From contig JAQGHK010000440.1 in the NCBI GenBank assembly GCA_028288875.1, positions 1 through 5,111 on the forward strand: a stretch of 5,111 nt of DNA, written 5' to 3'. The notes under the pieces were generated by a model, which ran no database searches, was not told where the DNA came from, and saw nothing but the letters and a program-made list of their open reading frames with translations. The translations under genes were made by a program, and so were the position numbers. Of the stretch, positions 1 through 5,111 are shown one piece after another (the stretch's first letter is position 1; every line of letters begins with the position of its first letter). This DNA comes from Phycisphaerales bacterium (GTDB lineage Bacteria; Planctomycetota; Phycisphaerae; Tepidisphaerales; Tepidisphaeraceae).

Positions 1-1440
1 GACGGCCGAGGTCGCATTGCTGGTGGGATCGAACGTGCCGTTGTTATCAAACGCCACGGCCAAGCGGTAGATGCCGGGAACCTTCGCCGTGATCTGGAAC
101 TGTTCGCCAAAGCCGCCTGAGCCCGAGGGACCGGGCCGGTCGGTCGCGACCAGTCGGCCGAGCGGATCAAAGATGCCCAAGCCCAAGTCAGTGGTCGCCG
201 ATGCGGCGCCCGTAAAGGGATCAAGAGCCGTCAACTGCAGCACTGCGCTTTGACCGGCCAAAAGCGACAACGAGTAGTTGTCGACGTAGTCTTTCGTCGG
301 GTTGCCTTGCAGCGTGCCCGTCCAGCTCATGCCCTGATTGTCGCCAAAACTGCTGGCGGCCTGCTCATTGGCGGTGTCGTTGCCGACGACGCTTCCGGAG
401 AGCAAACCATTGAAGAACGCACTACCGGCTTTTTCGCGGCCTTGCAGAATGTATTCGGCTTCGTCGACCGGGGTTGTCAGGCCAGGTGCCGACGGTGAAC
501 TGCGCACCTGCACCGATGCGGCGAAGGTATTGGCCACGTGGACGTAGCCGAGCTTGCCGCCGATGCGAACGTTTACACCCGAGCGATAACGAGCATTGGA
601 ATTGCTGCCAATCGAGCCGCCGACGTACAGATTCTGCAGGTCGCCGTTGACGGTGAAGTTGTTGGTGATGGTCGTTTTCTCATCCAACGCGAGGCCGTCC
701 GGATCGCCCGTCAGGATATTGCCGGCATAGAAGGTGCCGACGCTGCCTTCGACGTTAACCAGACCGGTGATCGTGCCACCGATAAATACCTTGGTCAGCG
801 TCACGCCCGGCGCCGTTTCCAGGCCGGCATAGATGACCCGTGTGTTCGGGCGGACGCCGATGCTGGCGTTGAACCGTTGGCGAACAATCGGGATGGCCTC
901 TTCGGTCTTAATATTCGGATTAATGTCGACGGTCCGCGCGCCGATGTAGACACTTCCGGTAGCGTCCGGCGTAACGGTGCCGTCGGAGTTGTCATCCCCA
1001 GTGGGTGGCGGCTCTTCAAATGCGCGGATAGCGCCCGGGCTGCCGCCGAATGGGGTGGCATCGGCGGGATCGCCATCGGCGTTGGCGACGGAACTGATCA
1101 GGATCTGCGACCCAGGCTTGGCCGCTGCGACGTAGATGTTAAAGAGGTCTGCACCATCGGCGACCTGGGGGACGCCGGTGGGATTGGCGCGGATCAGGTC
1201 GCGAATGACCACGCTGTTGTTGGTCCCACGCACGCGGGCTGCGGTGAACTCGGCGACAATCTCGCCGACCAGCGTGATGCGGACGACCTTTTTACTCGCA
1301 TCGAGGTAAAAGAACGTGTCGCCGCCCTGGAGCGTCGTCAGCATGCGGCGCGACTCGAGTTCTTCGAGAGGAGCAGCAACGGCACGACGTAACAGATTTT
1401 GACGCTGGATCGCTTTGCGCGGGGTACGGCCACGAAACAT
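1..1440 (-). CDS. Large LEPR-XLL-type planctomycetal surface/exported protein, N-terminal 480 residues (3' end outside window)
   Basis: The minus-strand frame is open from ATG at 1440 to the left edge (480 codons, no stop), so the protein is C-terminally truncated by the window. The start is well fixed: GAGGAG lies 8 nt upstream and an in-frame TGA is at 1455-1453. Residues 1-19 are strongly basic (seven Arg/Lys) with no clear hydrophobic signal peptide. LEELESRRML (residues 25-34) matches the LEPR-XLL type of N-terminal motif known from large planctomycetal surface proteins. Residues 119-160 form a Gly/Asp/Pro-rich linker. Residues about 216-302 carry repeated short beta-like units (KVFIGGTITG, NLYVGGSIGS, NVRIGGKLGY). 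Residues about 384-470 resemble a PPC-type (bacterial pre-peptidase C-terminal) beta-sandwich: DNYSLSLLAGQSAVLQL, LGIFDPLGRLVATD, then KVPGIYRLAVAFDNN. No catalytic domain is visible. A structural or adhesive envelope role is inferred; function is unknown. Confidence 0.92.
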   Translation of the reverse strand, partial: MFRGRTPRKAIQRQNLLRRAVAAPLEELESRRMLTTLQGGDTFFYLDASKKVVRITLVGEIVAEFTAARVRGTNNSVVIRDLIRANPTGVPQVADGADLFNIYVAAAKPGSQILISSVANADGDPADATPFGGSPGAIRAFEEPPPTGDDNSDGTVTPDATGSVYIGARTVDINPNIKTEEAIPIVRQRFNASIGVRPNTRVIYAGLETAPGVTLTKVFIGGTITGLVNVEGSVGTFYAGNILTGDPDGLALDEKTTITNNFTVNGDLQNLYVGGSIGSNSNARYRSGVNVRIGGKLGYVHVANTFAASVQVRSSPSAPGLTTPVDEAEYILQGREKAGSAFFNGLLSGSVVGNDTANEQAASSFGDNQGMSWTGTLQGNPTKDYVDNYSLSLLAGQSAVLQLTALDPFTGAASATTDLGLGIFDPLGRLVATDRPGPSGSGGFGEQFQITAKVPGIYRLAVAFDNNGTFDPTSNATSAV

Positions 1441-1448
1441 GTGCGCTT

Positions 1449-1454
1449 CTCCTC
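1449..1454 (-). promoter_or_regulatory. Ribosome binding site of the surface protein gene
   Basis: The minus strand reads GAGGAG followed by an 8-nt spacer and the ATG at 1440. This is a strong Shine-Dalgarno match at near-ideal spacing. Together with the in-frame TGA at 1455-1453 it decides the start codon of the leftmost gene. Confidence 0.85.
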
Positions 1455-1466
1455 AGCCTATGGGGC

Positions 1467-1515
1467 AGGACATCGATCGATCGGCGACGCGAAGGCCCTA
1501 TTGCTAGGACATCGA
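1467..1515. repeat. Pair of 10-bp direct repeats in the surface gene leader
   Basis: AGGACATCGA occurs at 1467-1476 and again at 1506-1515, with starts 39 bp apart (TCGATGTCCT on the transcribed minus strand). The left copy runs into a short ATCG x3 tandem at 1472-1483. Both copies lie in the predicted 5' leader, within about 75 nt of the start codon. They could be a repeated protein- or RNA-binding site or chance; nothing in the sequence separates these. Confidence 0.4.
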
Positions 1516-1577
1516 CCTTTCGCGGGCGGGGCGGCCCCGACGAGTCAAGGACGCCGCGGATGATACTGACTTTACCG

Positions 1578-1598
1578 CAGCGCCTCGCCACAGCGCTG
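1578..1598 (-). repeat. Inverted repeat in the predicted leader
   Basis: CAGCGC (1578-1583) and GCGCTG (1593-1598) form a 6-bp GC-rich stem around a 9-nt loop. It lies inside the predicted leader, about 140 nt upstream of the start codon, and is not followed by a U-tract. A modest RNA hairpin is likely; a regulatory role is only a guess. Confidence 0.35.
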
Positions 1599-1633
1599 AC
1601 ACCCGACGACGCGACGGAAAAACCGCCGCCACG

Positions 1634-1648
1634 AGGGTGATTCACCCT
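1634..1648. promoter_or_regulatory. 15-bp dyad over the predicted transcription start (candidate operator)
   Basis: AGGGTGA (1634-1640), one central base, then TCACCCT (1642-1648) form a perfect 7-bp dyad. It begins two bases downstream of the candidate -10 box (1656-1651), so it covers the expected start point near 1644 and the first transcribed bases. A dyad with almost no loop fits a DNA operator better than an RNA hairpin, and this position would allow repression. No regulator is identifiable from the window. Confidence 0.4.
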
Positions 1649-1650
1649 TG

Positions 1651-1680
1651 CTTCTACCCTGCCCGGCGTCGCCGTGTCAA
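1651..1680 (-). promoter_or_regulatory. Sigma-70-like promoter for the surface protein gene
   Basis: The minus strand has a perfect TTGACA -35 box (1680-1675), an 18-nt spacer and TAGAAG (1656-1651), a 4/6 match to TATAAT. The predicted start is near 1644, giving an untranslated leader of about 200 nt. It lies downstream of the two candidate rpsR terminators and upstream of the surface protein gene, which is where an independent promoter is needed. Planctomycetal promoter consensus is less well known, so this rests on the general bacterial pattern. Confidence 0.5.
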
Positions 1681-1712
1681 CGACGGCCCGGCGGGGCGAC
1701 ACGTCCGCGAAT

Positions 1713-1735
1713 GTCGAACGTCCGACAAGTTCGAC
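1713..1735. repeat. 7-bp inverted repeat upstream of the surface gene promoter
   Basis: GTCGAAC (1713-1719) and GTTCGAC (1729-1735) are perfect reverse complements separated by 9 nt. The arms lie about 35-55 bp upstream of the -35 box at 1680-1675, so an activator site is possible, but the element may be chance in GC-rich DNA. Confidence 0.35.
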
Positions 1736-1761
1736 CGCCGGTTCGTTGGCACGCGAGCAGG

Positions 1762-1773
1762 CTGGTAAACCAG
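1762..1773. repeat. Short dyad CTGGT-AA-ACCAG
   Basis: A 5-bp perfect inverted repeat with a 2-bp centre lies between the distal rpsR terminator and the surface gene promoter. It is too short to fold well as RNA, so a protein-binding dyad is the more natural reading. Support is weak. Confidence 0.25.
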
Positions 1774-1776
1774 ACC

Positions 1777-1793
1777 CGCCGGCCGAGCCGGCG
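1777..1793. repeat. GC-rich 7-bp hairpin CGCCGGC-CGA-GCCGGCG
   Basis: Arms CGCCGGC (1777-1783) and GCCGGCG (1787-1793) pair perfectly around a 3-nt loop. There is no U-tract on either side, so it is not a complete intrinsic terminator. It follows the two candidate rpsR terminators and may only be an extra stem in that termination region. Confidence 0.35.
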
Positions 1794-1808
1794 TTAGACG
1801 TTCTGGGG

Positions 1809-1839
1809 AATAAAACCGGACCGCGGCATCGCCGTCCGG
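1809..1839 (-). terminator. Second (distal) candidate intrinsic terminator downstream of rpsR
   Basis: On the minus strand CCGGAC (1839-1834) pairs with GTCCGG (1821-1816). An inner GGC/GCC pairing with a 3-nt loop extends the stem after a 3-nt bulge, and the hairpin is followed directly by TTTTATT (1815-1809). It lies about 60 nt beyond the first terminator and would catch read-through from rpsR. The interrupted stem makes it less certain than the first. Confidence 0.45.
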
Positions 1840-1894
1840 AAGCGGGGCCGGTGGCGGGGCGGCTGGTGGCGCGGGCAAGGGGGCGATCGGCGCA

Positions 1895-1928
1895 ATAAAA
1901 AACGCCCGATCCTCCGCAGGTCGGGCGT
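1895..1928 (-). terminator. Intrinsic terminator of rpsR
   Basis: On the minus strand ACGCCCGA (1928-1921) pairs with TCGGGCGT (1909-1902). An inner CCT/AGG pairing closes a CCGC/GCGG tetraloop with one bulged base, and the stem runs into a T-rich tail (1902-1895, six consecutive T then AT). This is a textbook Rho-independent terminator facing left, about 115 nt past the rpsR stop codon. It separates rpsR from the surface protein gene transcriptionally. Confidence 0.8.
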
Positions 1929-2028
1929 CACTCGGTCTATTTACCGCGCCCATACAGGCTCGCGGCGGCCGGGTTGGATCGGAAAGGCCGGGGCATCATT
2001 CGCAAAGGTCGCCGAAGCGGCCCGCAAA

Positions 2029-2040
2029 GCCCGGCCGGGC
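2029..2040. repeat. 12-bp perfect palindrome just after the rpsR stop
   Basis: GCCCGGCCGGGC is self-complementary and starts 3 bases past the rpsR stop codon. No U-tract follows, so it is not an intrinsic terminator by itself. It may protect the mRNA 3' end or be chance in a very GC-rich stretch. Confidence 0.3.
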
Positions 2041-2043
2041 GGC

Positions 2044-2298
2044 TTAGCCAACAACAGCGGCGTACGGCACCAAGGCCATATACCGGGCGCGTTTGATCGC
2101 TTTGCTGATCATCCGCTGTTCCATCGCAGAAGCGCCCGTGCGCTTGCGGCTGGACATCTTGCCGTTGTTGCTCATCAGCTTTTTCAGGGATTCCGTGTCC
2201 TTATAGTCCACGAACACCTTGCCGGCCTCGGCCGTACGGGTGACGCGGGTCTTGGCTTTGCTGAAGGTCTGGAACTGCTCTTTCGATCGCGGCGGCAT
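2044..2298 (-). CDS. rpsR: 30S ribosomal protein bS18
   Basis: An 84-residue protein that matches bS18, the small-subunit protein that binds 16S rRNA with bS6 on the platform. Diagnostic segments are VDYKDTESLKKLM (30-42), GKMSSRKRTG (46-55) and AIKRARYMALVPY (67-79), corresponding to the conserved IDYKD, GKI..R.TG and AIKRAR.L.LLPY blocks of the family. Length is normal. The ATG at 2298 is preferred because GGAG sits 8 nt upstream and the product then has family length; an in-frame TTG at 2358 would add 20 unrelated residues. The protein contains no cysteine, so it cannot carry the zinc-binding cysteines of some bS18 versions. The usual partners rpsF, ssb and rplI are not adjacent: a TPR-type gene lies upstream and a terminator downstream. 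Confidence 0.95.
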   Translation of the reverse strand: MPPRSKEQFQTFSKAKTRVTRTAEAGKVFVDYKDTESLKKLMSNNGKMSSRKRTGASAMEQRMISKAIKRARYMALVPYAAVVG

Positions 2299-2306
2299 AT
2301 CAATTA

Positions 2307-2310
2307 CTCC
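2307..2310 (-). promoter_or_regulatory. Ribosome binding site of rpsR
   Basis: GGAG on the minus strand is followed by an 8-nt spacer and the ATG at 2298. It decides the start against the upstream in-frame TTG at 2358. Confidence 0.75.
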
Positions 2311-2330
2311 AAAATCAGTCGAGACGGGAA

Positions 2331-2358
2331 ACTGTAACAATCGGCCCGCCAATTGCAA
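2331..2358 (-). promoter_or_regulatory. Candidate rpsR promoter
   Basis: In the 97-nt gap behind the TPR-type gene the minus strand reads TTGCAA (2358-2353), a 16-nt spacer, and TACAGT (2336-2331), each a 4/6 match to the sigma-70 boxes. TG one base before the -10 box gives an extended -10 (TGTTACAGT). The predicted start near 2324 leaves a leader of about 26 nt containing the ribosome binding site. It would let rpsR be transcribed independently, although read-through from the upstream gene is also possible since no terminator is clear between them. Confidence 0.4.
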
Positions 2359-2395
2359 GCGTTATCTCTTTGCGCATCGAAATTATCGCGCTATG

Positions 2396-5110
2396 TCAAT
2401 GTGCGGCGGGCTTGGTCGTCGATAAGGCTTGTACGCCAAAGGTCGTCCGCAATTGCCGGGCTGCGAGCGAACGGGGGGTTTTAGAGCTTTCGGTCGTCGC
2501 GGCGGTCATCAACAGGTCTTTGGCCAATGCCTTGCTCGCGACATCGCCGCGCGACAAAACGAATTGCCCGACGAAGTAATAGACATTAGCGGCATCGTCG
2601 TCTGGGTCGTCGCCGAGGATCAGCGTCAGCCGATCTGTGCTCGGTGAACCTTTTTCCTTGATCAGTTCCTTCAGATAGGACGCCGTCGAGACCAATGCGG
2701 CGCGCTTGCTGCCGCCGGGCATTTTAAACGGCTTGGCCGGGTCGGTGAGCTGGGCCAGCAGGCGATCGCGGGCGGCGTCGTTGTGCCGGGCGGCCGCCAA
2801 GCTGGCGGCCACCAGTCCGGCCCACGGGTCGTTGGTTCGGCCGGCTACCTGGGTTGCCACCGTCTCGGCCTGTTTGTCATCGCCCGCGATCAGGAAGACA
2901 CTGATCCGGTCGGTCAGGCCTTCCCGATCGGTGCGATTGCGGATGGAAAGCTCGTACTTCAGCAGTTGCTTCTTCGCGGCCGCCAGATCGCCGTGGCCGG
3001 TGCGTACGCACCACTCCGGCCACTTTGTCGGGCGGTCGTAGTGTTCGCCGTTTTCGATTTGAAGCTTTTCGGCCGTAGCCCAATCGCCGGTGGCTTCGCA
3101 GGCTTCGGAATACGCGTCGGTTGCCCAGGCCGCCCCCGTCTCGGCGGCATCACGGGCATAGGGGATCGCCTCGGCAGGGCGGCCTATCGCAACGAGATGC
3201 CGACTGATTTCCGCCTGTACGCTGGCGTGCTGCAGGCCGGGGTCAGGGGCTTTGAGAAATCGCTGCAGAGATTCCAGCCATTTCCCCTCGTCGCCGCGTT
3301 TCAGGTACAGCTTGGCCATCCCGTGGAAGCCCGACCAGTCCGGCGAACCGGCTACATATCGCTCGTACATGGCGATGCTCTTATCGAGATCGTTCGCGTC
3401 CGCGTAGTGTCGGGCTAACGCCATCGTCAGGGCAGGGTGATCGCCGTTCCCCTTAAGCCAGCCTTCGAATTTCGCCTCGGCTTCCGGCCACCGAAGATTG
3501 ATTTTGACCGCCTGAAGCATGGGCGAATCCGGCGCGATGGCTTCCATTCGTTTGATCTTGCCGTCGACGTATTTCGGGTCGGTCAGCCCGTGGCCGAAGC
3601 TGAAGGCTGAAACGTAGTAGTCGAGATCGGTCGCCGTGTTGTCTGCCCGTGTGACCAAAATATTCCAGGCGGCGTGCGACTTCGCTTCTGGCCGGCCGTC
3701 CCAAGCTCCAGACGCCTCGCCCATGGCGTAAGTCGGGTCATCGATATTGACCGCGTCCAGCTTTGCGTTTTTCGCGTCGTTGTTGTTCCCTGACGCCGCG
3801 CGCAGGTAATCGAGAAATCCGTGATACCGATGCCCGGCGACCAGCGGCTCTGATGCGGTTAGGAAGTCGGTCGCGTCAATGCCCCACTTCTCGGCGATGT
3901 GCCACGCTTCCTGCTCGACGTTCATGAAGGTGATGTCCTCGATCTCGTGGGCGATGACATGCCATGACGGTTCGGTTGCGTCGGCATCGCCGGCCTTGTG
4001 AAGGGCGGCGACGACTTTCATCCGCCCGCTCGGGTTCTTCCCCGGGCCGCGCAGGATGCGAATCATATTGGCAATCGGTTCGGGCAGGCCGGGCAGGCCG
4101 TCGGCTCTGCCGAGGGTGAATGCGAAGGCGTCGCCGCCCGCCGCGCTGGCCCAGTTCGCCAAGCCCGGGCCGGCGTTCGCGATGATAACCGCGATCGCCC
4201 GCTGCGAATCCGGTGTGACTTTAAGCGTCGCCAGCGCCGAGCCGATTGTGGCGGCGACGGCTTTTGAGTGTTCCACCGCGATCGTCGCGAACAGCCGGCC
4301 CCATGGCGCTTGCTGCTTGTTGGTCACCGCCGACAGCGTGCCGGCGTCGTAGAGCGTTAGCGCCCGGATCAGTTCGCTTCGCCAGTCGTCGGGCGCGCCG
4401 GCGGTATTGGCGGCGTCCAGATCGGCCATCGCCTGCTTGGGCAGGCCGACGAGGGCTTCGGCGTAGGCGCGGCCGGCGAGGGCGGTCGGGTCGTTCGGAA
4501 ATTTCACGACGGCCCGCTGGCCGTACAGCAGGGCGCGGGCGGCCATCAGTTTGGGTGTGCTGCCCCAGATGAAGGCTGACAATTGGTAGGCGTTCGCATA
4601 CCCGCGAGCGAGTGCCGCCAGGCGCGCGGGCGATTCGCCGTCGGTGCGAATCTGCTGATGAACCAACCGCAGACCTGCCAATTGCGTGAGCAGTTCGGGG
4701 TGTTCCAGTGCGATGGCGGCTTCTTCGCTGATCGGGCCGTCTTTGTCCGTCTTGTTCGGCTGCCCGTTCAGCCCGGCCTTGTGCAATGCGTCGACCAGTT
4801 CCTTGCGCGACAGCGCCTCGGCCACGGCGATCAGATCCTGCGGCTTGTTCGACCAAATATTGAAATCGGCCTTGGGTGCGGTGAACACCGGATCGGGCTT
4901 GCCATCGACGAACAGCCGCAGCGTCATGGGACGGCGAATGTCGATATCCGGGATGAGGGTGAGCGTTCCCGTACCGCGGACCGGCTCGCCCAGAACCTCG
5001 TCGCGCGTGGTCAGACCCAGTTCATCCCGCGCCGCGATGAGCACGGCCTTTCGAAAGCATTCACGCGACAACAGCGGGTGATTTTGGCCAAGCTCTGGGT
5101 CGGTCTTCAG
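2396..5110 (-). CDS. Large TPR-like repeat protein of unknown function (5' end outside window)
   Basis: The frame is open from the right edge to TGA at 2398-2396, giving 904 visible residues; the N-terminus is missing. Numbering is from the first complete codon at 5110. The start of the visible part (22-33, AVLIAARDELGL) is helical, followed by a short beta-like stretch (about 48-80), then mostly amphipathic helix pairs. TPR-like units with the expected small/aromatic pattern and a closing Pro are seen near 170-235 and most clearly at 558-619 (ALARHYADANDLDKSIAMYE, then AKLYLKRGDEGKWLESL), 636-657 and 670-710. The region around WPEWCVRTGHGDLAAAK (697-713) and YYFVGQFVLSRGD (844-856) recalls large planctomycetal TPR proteins; that is memory of style, not a search result. 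No catalytic motif or membrane segment is visible. A scaffold or protein-interaction role is the likely inference. It ends 97 nt before rpsR on the same strand. Confidence 0.9.
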   Translation of the reverse strand: MKTDPELGQNHPLLSRECFRKAVLIAARDELGLTTRDEVLGEPVRGTGTLTLIPDIDIRRPMTLRLFVDGKPDPVFTAPKADFNIWSNKPQDLIAVAEALSRKELVDALHKAGLNGQPNKTDKDGPISEEAAIALEHPELLTQLAGLRLVHQQIRTDGESPARLAALARGYANAYQLSAFIWGSTPKLMAARALLYGQRAVVKFPNDPTALAGRAYAEALVGLPKQAMADLDAANTAGAPDDWRSELIRALTLYDAGTLSAVTNKQQAPWGRLFATIAVEHSKAVAATIGSALATLKVTPDSQRAIAVIIANAGPGLANWASAAGGDAFAFTLGRADGLPGLPEPIANMIRILRGPGKNPSGRMKVVAALHKAGDADATEPSWHVIAHEIEDITFMNVEQEAWHIAEKWGIDATDFLTASEPLVAGHRYHGFLDYLRAASGNNNDAKNAKLDAVNIDDPTYAMGEASGAWDGRPEAKSHAAWNILVTRADNTATDLDYYVSAFSFGHGLTDPKYVDGKIKRMEAIAPDSPMLQAVKINLRWPEAEAKFEGWLKGNGDHPALTMALARHYADANDLDKSIAMYERYVAGSPDWSGFHGMAKLYLKRGDEGKWLESLQRFLKAPDPGLQHASVQAEISRHLVAIGRPAEAIPYARDAAETGAAWATDAYSEACEATGDWATAEKLQIENGEHYDRPTKWPEWCVRTGHGDLAAAKKQLLKYELSIRNRTDREGLTDRISVFLIAGDDKQAETVATQVAGRTNDPWAGLVAASLAAARHNDAARDRLLAQLTDPAKPFKMPGGSKRAALVSTASYLKELIKEKGSPSTDRLTLILGDDPDDDAANVYYFVGQFVLSRGDVASKALAKDLLMTAATTESSKTPRSLAARQLRTTFGVQALSTTKPAAH

Positions 5111-5111
5111 C

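Larger units (their letters stand above)
1441..2043. other. 603-nt gene-free region between rpsR and the surface protein gene
   Basis: No convincing protein gene lies here. The open frames that cross it are Pro/Arg/Ala-rich, lack ribosome binding sites and overlap the candidate terminators or the neighbouring gene. In the direction of transcription (right to left) it holds about 115 nt of rpsR 3' region, two candidate intrinsic terminators (near 1928-1895 and 1839-1809), a cluster of inverted repeats (1793-1713), a sigma-70-like promoter (1680-1651), a dyad over the predicted start point, and a leader of about 200 nt ending in the ribosome binding site. I found no tRNA-like fold and recognised no riboswitch family. 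Confidence 0.7.

Noticed and set aside
538..1392. Plus-strand open frame of 284 codons opposite the surface protein gene
   Set aside because: It is codon-aligned antisense to the real gene, where stops appear only opposite TTA, CTA or TCA codons, which are rare in GC-rich genes. Its translation has no domain-like pattern and no ribosome binding site was evident.
1543..1548. TTGACT on the minus strand as a second -35 box nearer the surface gene
   Set aside because: The region 16-19 nt downstream is pure GC with nothing resembling a -10 box.
1674..1898. Plus-strand open frame of 74 codons in the intergenic region
   Set aside because: Composition is unlike a folded protein, it lies opposite the terminators and promoter, and no ribosome binding site supports it.
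1654..1953. Minus-strand Pro/Ala/Arg-rich open frame of 99 codons downstream of rpsR
   Set aside because: It runs through both candidate terminators and the promoter of the next gene, is low complexity, and has no supported ribosome binding site.
2299..2358. N-terminal extension of bS18 from an in-frame TTG at 2358
   Set aside because: The ATG at 2298 has GGAG at 8-nt spacing and gives the usual family length; the extra 20 residues do not resemble bS18 and would overlap the candidate promoter.
2371..2395. Possible terminator after the TPR-type gene (GCGC arms around an AT-rich centre)
   Set aside because: Only four base pairs form at the outer arms, the centre does not pair, and no T-tract follows.
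2783..3418. Plus-strand open frame of 211 codons opposite the TPR-type gene
   Set aside because: Same codon-aligned antisense effect; the minus-strand frame gives a coherent helical-repeat protein.
3934..3948. Possible HEXXH zinc-protease motif in the TPR-type protein (AHEIED)
   Set aside because: The residue that should be the second histidine is aspartate (HEIED), and no other metalloprotease feature follows.
4221..4856. Minus-strand open frame of 211 codons within the TPR-type gene
   Set aside because: It is an alternative frame of the same strand, extremely Arg/Gly-rich and low in hydrophobic residues, as expected for an out-of-frame reading of GC-rich coding DNA.
5069..5071. TTG at 5071 as the real start of the TPR-type protein
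   Set aside because: The frame stays open upstream to the window edge, and the residues before it continue the same helical region, so the true start is probably outside the window.

Overview
The window looks like chromosomal DNA from a planctomycete, probably from the Phycisphaerae/Tepidisphaerales side. Three things suggest this. The DNA is GC-rich. The leftmost gene begins with a short basic N-terminus followed by LEELESRRML, a variant of the LEPR-XLL motif found at the start of many large planctomycetal surface or exported proteins. The rightmost gene encodes a large TPR-type protein of a style I associate with planctomycetes. The lineage is an inference; there is no marker here that fixes it beyond the phylum.

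All three supported genes lie on the minus strand, so transcription runs from right to left. From right to left: (1) 5110-2396, a 5'-truncated gene for a large TPR-like protein of unknown function, whose N-terminus lies outside the window. (2) 2298-2044, rpsR, ribosomal protein bS18, preceded by a good ribosome binding site and a plausible promoter in the 97-nt gap. (3) A 603-nt gene-free stretch (2043-1441). It holds two candidate intrinsic terminators behind rpsR, several inverted repeats, and a good sigma-70-like promoter (TTGACA, 18 nt, TAGAAG) that would start a leader of about 200 nt. A 15-bp dyad sits over the predicted start point of that promoter. (4) 1440-1, the 5' part of a large LEPR-XLL-type surface protein gene that runs off the left edge. 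No stop codon closes it, so it is easily missed by ORF calling that requires a stop; its frame is open over all 480 visible codons.

The genes do not form an obvious pathway. The layout reads as a housekeeping ribosomal gene with its own terminators between two lineage-specific genes. I see no mobile element, CRISPR array, tRNA, rRNA or defence system. The parts most worth a second look are the regulatory region of the surface protein gene, the solitary cysteine-free rpsR, and the uncharacterised TPR protein.
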